From Cornus controversa (Eukaryota; Streptophyta; Magnoliopsida; Cornales; Cornaceae): a stretch of DNA of 64,000 bases. The notes under the pieces were generated by a model. The model was not told where the DNA came from and did not search any database. It saw only the letters and a list, made by a program, of their open reading frames with translations. The stretch is from assembly GCA_026545225.1 (NCBI GenBank), contig CM048846.1, forward strand, positions 38,017,501-38,081,500, given 5' to 3'. Positions 26,041 to 36,288 of this stretch are shown in pieces (positions within the stretch are counted from its first letter, which is position 1; the number at the start of each line of letters is the position of its first letter). A program made the translations under genes and the position numbers.

Positions 26041-26138
26041 CGGTTGCATGAAATTGGTGTCTTAAAATTAAAATTGGAGAAAATTTATTTTAAATTTGAA
26101 ACAAAATTATGTTTCAAAACACCAATTCTATGCAACCG
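26041..26138. mobile_element. 98-bp foldback MITE
   Basis: Inverted ends CGGTTGCATGAAATTGGTGT (26041-26060) and its near-perfect complement at 26119-26138 enclose an AT-rich centre. Short further pairing (GTTC / GAAC) extends outside. No target duplication was convincingly identified. Confidence 0.65.
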
Positions 26139-26709
26139 TGAACCATTTTGTCAACCATCGTTGCTCTAATTGCAGAAAGGACACCAAGTGCCTGGAAACT
26201 AAAACTTGATATTGAGTTGCTTGCCATTTGCTTGGCGGCAAGTATATGGTAGTTGTAGGATCAAATACATGGACTCTTGTATTTTTCTTTACTTACAGAT
26301 ATGACATAGACAAGACATTGATAACATGTACGAATTAGGTGTGTTGCATTAATTCATGTCAACAATCAATCCATTGCATGTGATGAATGACGATGGAGAA
26401 GAAAAAAAAATCAAATTTCATACTCTAAAATAGATGAAACCCTCTTTTTAACCAAATCTCATTTAATTTAAATTCTAATTGCGTTCATCCTTAAAGAAAA
26501 TTTAAAAAATCATATGTTAGACTATTATATAGCAATAAATTTAAATATAAATTAAGAGGTGCCTACCAATTCATTCTCATCTTTTATATTGGAGGTTGTC
26601 TCACACTTTTGACACATATCCACATCAAATATAGATATAAATTCTTATAAAGATATGTAGTTTCCTTTTTTGTATGTAATAATAAATTGATTTGCTTCTT
26701 AATGTGTAG

Positions 26710-26857
26710 GCTGGTGTGATTGCTTTTAGGAATGTTACTCAAACATGGGCTTTGCGCAAGAAGAGTCCTATCTTTGTTACAATGTTTAAGCCTCTTCGAA
26801 TGGTCATTGCAGTTGTCATGGGGTTTCTTTTCTAGGCGATACTCTCTATATTGGGAG
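26710..26857 (+). pseudogene. WAT1/MtN21-type EamA transporter, single exon
   Basis: WAT1-related proteins are ten-helix EamA-type membrane transporters. The exon is bounded by a plausible acceptor (AATGTGTAG, 26701-26709) and donor (GTAAG after 26857). It reads NVTQTWALRKKSPIFVTMF, KPLRMVIAVVMGFLF and, after a 1-nt deletion, LGDTLYIG, which matches the second EamA repeat. Flanking exons were not found within several kilobases, so this is a stray, frame-broken exon. Confidence 0.82.
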
Positions 26858-27763
26858 GTAAGAGCCTCTATGATTTTGAATCTTACAAATATGGTTATTA
26901 TATACTACCAAATATATATATATTGTATGTAAACATACTTGATTATTTTATTTCTCTTGTGTGAAAGAAGAATGATTGTCCTGAGCCATCTCTGATTGTG
27001 GAGAACACTGTGATCGTGGGAGCATGTAGTAGGAGTGAAGAAGGAATCGAATCTAGCCGTGAAGACAGATAGGAGCGAAGAAGGAATCCGTTCTAATTGT
27101 GAAGACGGGTAGGAGCAAAGAAAGAATCCAAACCAGTTGTGAAGGCGAAGGGTTCTCAAATGTAAAATGTCAATTAGGATTTTAAGATTTTAAATGTTGA
27201 CGTGTATTAAGTGTCATGTCAGATGTCACGTATATTCGAGACTTGAAATTCATTCGAGATATGTAGCAGTACTCTTAAATTAATAGGGGTATAATAAGAA
27301 AATAAAATATAAAAGAACAACTTTTACGAGAAATTGAAATTTTTCTGTGTTTTGTATGGAAAATGTTTTGAGGAAAAATAGACGGTTACGAGAATTCTAA
27401 TTTCCTAAACATATTTTACTTCACGCTATCTAAACTTTTAAAAAAATTAAAAAAATTTCGTGTTCTTTCCTCTCCTGCTAGTTCCTGCTAATGAAACTCA
27501 CCCTGAGAGAGAGTGAGAAACATTAGATTTAACACAGCTGCTTCAAGTAGAAACAGCATCTAATTGATACAGATAGTAGTATTAATTACAGTGATCTCTT
27601 TCAAAAACAGTTGCCTTACCGTTTTCTTGCATTATTCTTTCTTACCTCCAAGAATATTAGGCAGTTAATTATTACGAATAGGCTCTAGTCCTTCTCCCGG
27701 GGTGAGGTTGAGTGATGAGGTCGGTGGGAGCAAAATATAGTGAATGTTTGTTTGTTTACCATT

Positions 27764-27801
<38 letters not shown>

Positions 27802-28819
27802 GATATATATGAGAGATAGTTATTATGGTTCCATAAATCCCCAAATTAAAAATAAATAAAAGTTAACTTCCAACCAAGGCTGAAGGGACAACTCCATAAT
27901 AAATAATAAAAAAATTATAATAATAACAGAGGAGCGCTACACTTCTCAAATATCTATTTTGAATTTGTATCTCGAATATGACTTGACAATATAAAAATGA
28001 CAAAAATTCCTCTATTTTGATATATATTACACTTTTCATAATTTTTAATATTTTATCAAACTAAATAAATCTCATTAAAGAAAGAAGTAAAAAACGTAAT
28101 CAAATTGGATTTCTCTCTCTAATTTTTTTCTTTATTTTTATATATTTTATTATATATACATATATTCTTTTTTGCACTATCTCCACTTTTCTCTCTCTTT
28201 ACTAGGTCTTTCCTTATAATTCAATTGTGATCGAAAATACCAAATTAAAATAAAATTATAAGATACTTTAAGTTAAAATAAATTATTCACCCATGTAGAT
28301 AATGGAAAAAATTAGAGTTTTTATTCAAGATAAATAGTTCCAAACTTATGTTAAAGAAATTATGAAAAAAAAATTTATGGTTTCTTGTCTCAATTATTTG
28401 AATATTTAATGAAAAGAATCTTTCAAAGGAAGATATGAATATAAAATTTAATTTAAATTCTACGTTATTGAGTTACGTTAACATTTGAATTTTTTTCTCT
28501 TTTCTCTTCTTGCATTTTCTTAAAATAAAAATTTTTAAAATAAAAAAAGTTGTCAAATAATCAACCACCTAATTTAAATACTAATTCATGTTCCGTTTTG
28601 GTGCAAATAATGCTTAAAAAAAGCAATCACAAGCCAACCTACTTAGTTGCGTGCATTCTTAATCAAACGATATACTAAAATCTCACAATCAGAGCACACT
28701 CGAGGTATGAGATAGAATTCAACAAAAACAAAACCATAATAAAAAATACTCCGTAAAAAAATAAAATAAAAGATAAAAATAAGTTAGTAAAGTTGGAGAA
28801 AGAGGAAATTGAGGATTAC
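26858..28819. other. Non-coding AT-rich stretch
   Basis: No gene seen. It contains an (AC)n(AT)n microsatellite at about 27765-27800 and a stretch with reiterated GGAGCRAAGAAGGAATC units at 27033-27140. Confidence 0.5.
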
Positions 28820-28890
28820 CTTTTGAAAGGTCTGTAAATAGAAGTGAGCTTATGAGCAACATCAATCACCACATCCTCTACCATCTCCAT
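28820..28890 (-). CDS. Orphan first exon, unknown protein
   Basis: On the minus strand a CT/GA-rich leader is followed by ATG at 28890 and an open exon MEMVEDVVIDVAHKLTSIYR ending in PFK, with a consensus donor (AG|GTAATCC) at 28820. A TATA-like ATATATATTTTAAG lies about 35-50 bases upstream of the ATG (28926-28940). I do not recognise the protein and no following exon could be assigned. It may be the 5' end of a real gene, a gene fragment, or chance. Confidence 0.4.
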
Positions 28891-29308
28891 CTCTCTCTCT
28901 CTGATTGCTTTCCACTTATAAGATATCTTAAAATATATATAGCACACAGAGAGAGATCACACTTGCATTGGGAGCCATAATTGACTCTTACGACAGCATT
29001 CAACTAAGAAGTATATGATGGTCGCCACAACTGACTCTTCCATATCCAGATAATTAAAAAAATTTGGACAAAACGGTGAGGAAAAGAAAGCAACACTACT
29101 TGCCCGCTAAAAAAGGAGAAAAAGTTAAATGTCCTAAGCGATGACATGGTGCGAGAGCATTCGAGTTTTTCTCACTAAGAAGATAGAGTATTAGAATGAA
29201 ACTCTTTCTTCAAATCAAACTAAAATTCCCTTCATGCAACTGCAGACGCCACACTGTTAGTGAGATGATCCTATAATAAAATATTATGGGTTAATTTAAT
29301 TTTTGACC

Positions 29309-30102
29309 ACTTATGTTTGGTTTGATTGAAGAGATGAAAAAATTGGATGAAAGGGAGAGGGGGAGGGATGAATAAGACATTATCTCTCTCACTTTTTGTT
29401 TGATTAAATGGAAGGGATAGTAGAAAGGATTAATGAAATGATCAACTATATTTCGTTGGAGGGATGAAAAAATGAATGAAAGAGAGTGGGGGAGGAATGG
29501 ATGGATGAGGGAAGGAAATGTGTCTCTCTCACTTTTTTGTTTGGTTGAATGGAAGGGAGAGTCGAAATGATGCATGGGATGAAATTTTTTTTTTGTTTGG
29601 TTGGAAAGCAGCCTATGAGAGTTTTTATATTTTGTTACCAATATACCATCATTATACATAATTAAAAAAATAAAAAAAAAATTAGAATTATATATTTGTA
29701 TTATATCCTTTACCTAATCTTGGAAAATTTATAATTTTTTTGAAAATGATAAATTTGGAATTATATATTTGTAGGTAATTATTCTATCTTTCCTTCCTCT
29801 CTTCCGCCCAATTTTGGGCAGATAAAAAAACCCAAAGGAAGGAAGGATGTTTCATCCCTCCTTGCTTAGTCCCTCTTTTCCCTTCCTTTTAACCAAACAC
29901 AAGAAGGTTCTTCTATACATCATCTCTTCCATCCTTCTTCAATCTTTCCTTCCAACCAAAGAGAGCAAAAAATAAAGAGGGATACATTATTTGTCCTTGC
30001 TTCCTCCATCTCTTCCCTTCCCTCCAACCAAACATGAGAAGCATCATCTATCCCCCCTCTCATCCATCCCTCCTCAATCCTTCCTCTAACCAAACATAGC
30101 AT
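29309..30102. mobile_element. Compound Tourist-like MITE cluster
   Basis: Purine-rich units starting TGTTTGGTT on the left and pyrimidine-rich units ending AACCAAACA on the right are repeated and nested. The outer pair is TGTTTGGTTTGATTG at 29313 and AACCAAACATAGCA ending at 30102, with TTA on both outer sides. At least three left-type and three right-type ends are visible, indicating MITE-in-MITE insertion. Confidence 0.6.
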
Positions 30103-30373
30103 TAGCAATGGTGCCACCACCCCCATAAGCACCACCACCACTGCTACGTGTATTCTGGCAATTGAACCACCACTACAATCGGTGGCGCCACAACTACCAC
30201 TCCCACCCCCACCCCCACAACCACTACTGCCACCCCTCGCAACTACCCGTAACCACTATGCATTCCAATGAAACAAAGACACCAAAGAACTAACATTTGG
30301 GGGCGATCAGATTTAGATAGCGGCTATGTGGTTCATGTTGGTAGTGAGGTTCAAACGGTGGAGTGACGAAGGA

Positions 30374-30525
30374 GTGCTCTCGACAATGAAATTGTGAGAG
30401 AGAACGTGAGAGATAGTGAGAGAGATAACATGGAGAGATGAAAGGGTGGTGCTCTCGACAATGGAATTGTGAGAGAGAACGTGAGAGATAGAGAGAGAGA
30501 GATAACATTGAGAGATGAAAGGGTG
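30374..30525. repeat. Tandem duplication, period 75
   Basis: Two copies (30374-30448 and 30449-30525) of a unit starting GTGCTCTCGACAATG and rich in GAGA, differing at a few positions. No coding frame is supported. Confidence 0.85.
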
Positions 30526-30647
30526 GGGAATTTAGCCAATCGTTTTAATGGGACTATTTTTATCCAATAAAAACTAGGGATAAGCTTATCCTCCCCATAA
30601 AAGAGGGAGAGACTAGCTTTTTCTATATATGTGTGTGTAATATATAT

Positions 30648-32052
30648 TGATGTGGCTAAACTTGAATTATATTGTAAGCTTATTTTTGCTCCTTTTATCA
30701 AAATATAATTTAACCACTCGCAAGAGCACGAATCTTTGTAGATACGGTTCTATATAGAGGGTATCGATCCCACGAGGACTAGTCGTAATTGTCTTAAAGA
30801 AAGATTAATTCCACTTTAATCCTAAAAACAAGGTTTTGATTTTTGTTTATAAAACTATTGCATGAATGTAAAAACAATAAATTTAAAGAGTTAAAAGTTG
30901 AGAGAGAGAATTAGGGGTGGTTTCCACCACTAGCCATTCACATGTCCATAAGTGTAGCAAGCTTGGGATTCATAAAGTCTAACAATGTCATTAGGCTTGT
31001 GACCTCAATGACATATCAAAAGATTAATGTGTGTGCAACCAATCATAATCCATCTTCAACAAGCATAGCTCTTCAACCTAACTACTTACCCTACTCTCTA
31101 AGTGAACCTAAATGCATCCAAACTACCTTATCTTGGCATGATTTATAGAAGTAAACATAACACATTCATTTAAACACCATTACTTAGCCATCATTTGCCC
31201 TTCTTGCGGAAGAAACAAATGTTGTGCATTCACAAGATAGATTCTACTCTAAGACAAGAATAAAACCAACAACAAATGAATATATATAAAAGATGTAAAA
31301 GTGTACATTGTCACTAGACTAAATAATTAACATTTACATATAAATCCCAAGATGCTACAAAAATAAACAAGTTTACATGGCTAGGGGTATCAACCACACC
31401 CTAGTAGAGAAGTTAGTTGGTTATGGCAGCCTTGCACTCTTCCATTGATGGAGAAAATGAAGCTTTAAGGTCTGGTTCAGCTCCTTCTTCTCCTCTCCCG
31501 AATCTCTCTTCTTTGTATGTCTGATGTGTGTATGAGATATATGAGAAAATGGCCTCTTTGTGTGCTTTATGGCCTCCTTTTCAACCTTGGGACCCACCAT
31601 ATATATATATATATCAACATATATACCAACTATATCAAGAAGGTCTCCAAATATCTTGTTCAAGTCAGACAATCCCTCTAAGTCATGCAGAAAGGGAGAT
31701 TTTGTTACAAGTGGGAAGAGCAGGTGAGCAAGTGGGCAAGTGGATCTACAGAATCTCGATCAATCAAAATGGGAATCTCGATTGATCAAGATTTTGATCA
31801 ATTAAAATCAAGTCTCGATCAATCGAGATCTCGATTGATCGAGATCAACATCTCGATTGATCGAGATGCCTTAGCTTTAATTCTGAACTTTGCTCTTCAG
31901 CTGCAGATGGCATCAAACCTTGCTCCTTTTACTACAAGACCTGCAATGCATCAAAAACACAAAAATACCGTAAACGTATCTCAGTAAACGTAAAAATGGG
32001 ACTAACATATGCAATAAAGAGGGTTCAAATACATAGTATTGAACACTTATCA
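30648..32052 (-). repeat. Element A 3' LTR
   Basis: Begins TGATGTGGCTAAACTTG on the + strand and ends GAACACTTATCA, so on its own strand it runs TGATAAGTG...CACATCA. It contains a dyad cluster at about 31752-31866 and a (TA)n tract at 31598-31625 that includes the likely TATA box. Preceded, on its own strand, by a polypurine tract. Confidence 0.95.
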
Positions 32053-32089
32053 CACCCCCAAACTTACACATTGCTAGTCCCTTAGCAAT
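32053..32089 (-). promoter_or_regulatory. Element A polypurine tract with hairpin
   Basis: On the minus strand a hairpin ATTGCTA-agggac-TAGCAAT (32070-32089) is followed by AAGTTTGGGGGTG directly against the 3' LTR. The purine tract primes plus-strand DNA synthesis in this class of elements. The same hairpin plus purine tract recurs in element B at 61200-61236. Confidence 0.85.
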
Positions 32090-33160
32090 GCAATATTACA
32101 AAAATGAATTTAACTATCTTAAACAAAAATTGAATCATGCTCAGTCATCAACTAGATAAAAGATGATTATCTGTTCATGTCACACATGGCAAATGCAATG
32201 AGTATTACAGAACTATGCGGTCATTAGCAAAAATGGACTTTCACAAACTACAAATAGATGACAATCCCCACATAATGGCCAGGCCGAATAAACATACCGA
32301 TTCCAACCCCAAAATCCTCTTTGAAAAGTGAACATGCATTCTAACGCGTGGCTTTGTCATATTTGGAGAAAAATAAGAACAAATCTGTTTTTAAAAGAAA
32401 AACTCATTGAAAAGCTTGACACTGTTGTTCATTACTGCAAAACATACATGAATGCTCATATGCGGATGACTGTGCAATGCTTAGCTCTTTTTACTTTCTT
32501 GTAAGCCCATGTAGCGACATTGGGCCAATGACTCCCAAACCAATTGGTTTTAGGGCATTGGGTGAAGAAATACCCCTCGGACTTAATAACCGAGCTTACA
32601 AGGCGATGAGCTTAAACAAGCCATCCGCTTATTATTGCTCAACCTTGCACACTTATACACGAATACTCCATGCTTTGAGGCATAGAGATCCGGTTTATTG
32701 AGTGAGAAGGCTTATTGCATATTTTTCTTCTTTTCTCTCCTTTTTTTTTTTTTTTTTTACAACAACCGGAAGAACTCGTTCTTTAAGCTGTTAAAAAAAA
32801 CAAAAATTTACAAAATTCTCCATCAGACTTATACCCCACAATTTAAAATGCATGTGTGCAAATTTGTGCGGGTAAGGACAAATTCTGGGCAAGAACCGTA
32901 CGTAATCATATTTGAACAAAAATGTGGACTGTTCTAACCTATTACATAGCTTGCAAAAGTGTGGGTATTTACAATGTTAAAGTTCTTAATTACCTGCTGC
33001 ATTTACCTCGGACATCTATTCGAATGATCTTCCTTTAAAAAGCAAGACATCATAGCAAGCATGCAAAAATTTCAAGAAAAAGAAAGAAAGAAAAACTGCT
33101 TTACAATGACAATCAATACAAAGACTAAACATTGCATGCATATGCAAGTGGTATAGCATA
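32090..33160 (-). other. Element A conserved non-coding tail
   Basis: No ORF of note. A core at about 32521-32720 is clearly similar to 60440-60650 in element B. It includes a 24-nt identity (32547-32570 with 60591-60614) and a shared GAGGGG...CACCCAATGCCC segment. A second similar block is near 32310-32345 / 60826-60860. Conservation between diverged elements suggests an RNA or DNA function. Confidence 0.7.
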
Positions 33161-33200
33161 CCGCACCCCCAAACTTAGACGCAACATTGTCTTCAATGTT
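33161..33200 (-). promoter_or_regulatory. Second hairpin plus polypurine-like tract
   Basis: On the minus strand AACATTG-aaga-CAATGTT (33183-33200) is followed by TCTAAGTTTGGGGGTG, nearly the same arrangement and purine sequence as at the 3' LTR, but located about 670 bases past the aORF. Element B has the counterpart at 59966-60000 (hairpin intact, purine tract partly decayed). Confidence 0.6.
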
Positions 33201-33871
33201 TGAACAAGAGGAACAAGGAAAGAAATTACCGGGACTGTAGAATGTGACAAAAATGGCATTCCAACACGAGCGGTCATCCTGCAAATGAGAAAAACTTGCA
33301 CGGAACACGAACTGGATACCACGAGCATTAAAAGGAACAAAAAGTATATATGAAAAGAACATAATAAAAGAATCATGTACAAGCGGACACTGCCAAGATC
33401 ATTACACATCCAAAGCTCTGAACTGGTGTTTTCCAATTCACTAAAAGGTCTATGCGATAAGATATTGAGTATCCAGGCACGCTAACGTATAGCATGCAAA
33501 GGGGCTGCCTTTCTTTATTAACGCCATACTACGTTGAAGCAATCTCAACAGTATTGGGAATTTAAACCAGGCGGTAATAAACGGAAATCATCAACTAAAT
33601 CGCATATAACAATTAGGCAAGTGGTACTACATACATAGTTAAAGCATAGAGAGCAGAGATATTGGCAGAAAGGAAAAATAAAGACAGTAATGAAAACACA
33701 TGCTATAAAAGAAAGGATAATTGTATTCCATATATATGAGATTGAGTTTCAGTACAAAGTGTACATGCAGCTGGAATACTTAAAAACGAACATGGCCAAC
33801 ATGGCCTATTGAAAAGCAAAGAAAGAAAAATAACAGAAACTGCAGGTCCTGCCGGAAGGCTCGGAACTCAT

Positions 33872-34984
33872 CTAAGATCGCCCTCTGACCCTGCGCCAGA
33901 GACGTAATGTCTGTCCTAATAGCTTCCAGCTGACTTGCGTCACCTGGACGTGCTCCTCAAAACCCTGCTGGAGCCGCTCAACGTCAGCTGCCAGGCAGGA
34001 GTAGCCAGTTGCCAGGATCTCATGTCGCTCTGCGGCGATATCCATATCATAATCCCCCAACTCCTCCTCAGATGCCTCACCCTCGGCAGGCACACCCTCA
34101 TCCATCTCCACTGGGGCATCCATCTCCACATCCTCTGGTGGATCGCCCTGGTGGTCCTGTCGCTCCAAGTGTTGCCTCACCCGCTCCCACTGAGTAGGCG
34201 TGTAGTGGGAGGGCAGTGCCAGCTGGATGTCAGTATCACTGACCGATATGTTGGCACGGCTGAGGAAGGCTTCGACCAAGAAAGGAAAGGGAAGCCGCCA
34301 ACTCGTTTCTCGCCTCATGCCCTTGTTGCCAAGGCCGTCCCAGATTTTGAACATCTGCCCCCAAATCAGTGACGGGACAGAAAACCAAGTGCCCGTGTGG
34401 AAAGCGTACAGGCAACATAGAAGGTCGCCCCTGCGCTCTGCCACATGCTGTAAAGGACACGCGTTCTTGATGAGAATAGTGTCCAGGAACCATAATACAC
34501 TCGGGCACATCGATTTGGACGTGCAATTGTGACTGGGAGTGGTAAACACCCCGCCACATATGTCTATCATGATGGAGTACAGCGTCGTGTCTGTTGGAAA
34601 CTCAGCCTTGTAGATTGGCCGTCCGTTATGGTCAACCATATCTGGAGACTGCTGGTGAGGAATGCTGAGCATCTATGCGATCCGGCTCGGCGTGATAGTA
34701 ATTGTCGTGCCGCCTACAACCGTCTCAAGTGTGTCCGGCTCGGTGCAAGAGTAGGTCTTATGCTCATAAAAGACCTGCACCAAGCGTTCGTGCACCACAT
34801 CGGAGGGTGGCACACATAATCGGTCGAGGCAACGCCGCCTGAGCTCTACTACAGCCTACAAGCTGTCGGGACGTATCTCGTACTCTCTCAGCTCAAAACG
34901 CTGCTCGGGGTGGAACTTCCGTGTCCAGAAGGCTCGCGCGGGCACATCTCTAGCAGCACCGGGAGCATTCTTCACACGCGCCAT
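33872..34984 (-). pseudogene. Element A accessory ORF (plant transposon protein type)
   Basis: A 371-codon frame starting MARVKNAPGAARDVPARAFW at 34984, with two in-frame TAG codons (34856-34858 and 34673-34675). The last 266 codons are open. The core SVLWFLDTILIKNACPL, AERRGDL and WFSVPSLIWGQM aligns with the element B aORF and resembles the 'putative plant transposon protein' domain found behind pol in Athila-like elements. A 45-residue acidic linker (DPPEDVEMDAPVEMDEG) and a likely coiled coil (AADVERLQQGFEEHVQ) follow. No signal peptide or membrane segment argues for an envelope protein. Function unknown. Confidence 0.8.
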
Positions 34985-34998
34985 CGACCCGGAATAGT

Positions 34999-35490
34999 CT
35001 GCACTTATTCCAAAAATTAAAGTAAATAAAAAGAAAATAAAATGAATACTAAACTAAGAATAAAAATTAAAAAGGAGGTTCTAGTCCATGGTGCCGACAC
35101 ATGCTTTCCAAGATACACTCGAATCGACTCGACTAGGTCTACTCGGAATTGAAAACATGCCAATCATGAAATTCACAGGAGGTTCAATGTAGATTCGAGA
35201 GCAAAAATAACCATATGAATATGTCGCTCATTTAGCTCTTAACGAAACAGCGTAAGCGGATGCAACCGAAACAATGGGCCGCGGTTGCAAACCGTATATC
35301 AAGCATTCGAAACAAAAATAATGCAACCTCTCACCCATACATGCATTCCTACCCCTGAAACCCGTAAGATCCCAATATGAACATGGCGAATGCAACCCAC
35401 TCCAACCCACTCATCTTTATATGCTCATTACGGTGAAAAACTAACAAGAATGGCGGCAAAGTAATCAAAATATAACCATGCATCACTTAC
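34999..35490 (-). other. Probable leader intron of element A aORF
   Basis: On the minus strand a strong donor CTTGAG|GTAAGT lies at 35490 and an acceptor AAGTGCAG|ACT at 34999, with a T-rich tract before it. The acceptor is only 14 bases upstream of the aORF ATG. Upstream of the donor is a pyrimidine-rich, GC-richer leader (about 35491-35720). I infer a separately transcribed, spliced aORF message; no transcript evidence is available. Confidence 0.55.
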
Positions 35491-35721
35491 CTCAAGATGA
35501 AGATGAGGATCGGTGCAAGAAGAGGAAGTCCCAACACGCAGCCACGAAGAGACGAACGTGTGCGTATACGCGGAGAGCACGGACTACGGTGAATGATGGT
35601 GGATAGCCCAGAATGATCGAACAAGGGTTAGACAGCGCTCAAGGAAGATTTGGATGTCTCGGAGAAGAGGAGGAAGTTGGATGGTCTTGGGAAAAATTAT
35701 AAAAATGAGAGGGAGCCCAGC

Positions 35722-36120
35722 GGTTCGAATAAATAAGTGGCTCACGTGCAGGCAACGGGTCGATCTCGATTGATCGATATGTACATCTCGATCAATCGAG
35801 ATTTCGATCAATCAAAATCCTAGCTTCGATCAATCAAAATCCTAGCTTCGATCAATCGAGATCAAATCTCGATCAATCGGAATCCTTGCTTCGATCAATC
35901 GAGATCAAATCTCGATTAATCAGAATCCTTGCTTCGATCAATCAAAATGTCGATTGATCGAGGACTTATCGAAGTGCTATCGAAGTGAACCATCTCTCGG
36001 GACTTTGATCTTTGCAACAGGGCTCCAATATCTCTGCATTATTTTGATCGATCAAGACCAAGATCTCGATCAATCAAAATCTCAATTGATCGAGATCCTT
36101 GCTTCGATCAATCGAAATGC
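35722..36120 (-). promoter_or_regulatory. Internal dyad cluster and promoter-like region (A)
   Basis: About ten matches or near-matches to the palindromic word TCGATCAATCGA (often with AGAT/ATCT arms) fill 35758-35970 and 36050-36120. On the minus strand they are followed by CACGTG (35743-35748) and a TATA-like block CACTTATTTATTCGAACC (35722-35739), then the pyrimidine-rich leader. Similar words form the cluster in this element's LTRs. Confidence 0.65.
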
Positions 36121-36288
36121 TCAAAAATAGTCAGCTTGAGTTATACTTCAAGGACTTGGACTTATGGGACTTAGATACAAGATTACTTAGATACAAAAGT
36201 TACTTTGGATTAGAGGGACATCATGGAAGCATGATAGCTACCATGGCCGCGCCACCTTACACGTCTATGGCATGACGTCAGAATCGGC

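Noticed and set aside
30103-30290. Proline/threonine-rich gene from the CCACCACC-rich stretch
   Set aside because: Low-complexity sequence without a supported start, frame or homologue.
31752-31866. CRISPR-like array
   Set aside because: The repeated word is a short dyad with irregular spacing, spacers are not unique sequences of constant length, and the context is a plant LTR.
33935-34819. Several long + strand open frames over the accessory ORF
   Set aside because: They are antisense frames of the minus-strand aORF, which has homology with the element B aORF; the GC-rich coding strand leaves the other frames open by chance.
33872-34984. Envelope-like protein
   Set aside because: No signal peptide, no membrane segment, and the core matches the putative plant transposon protein type.
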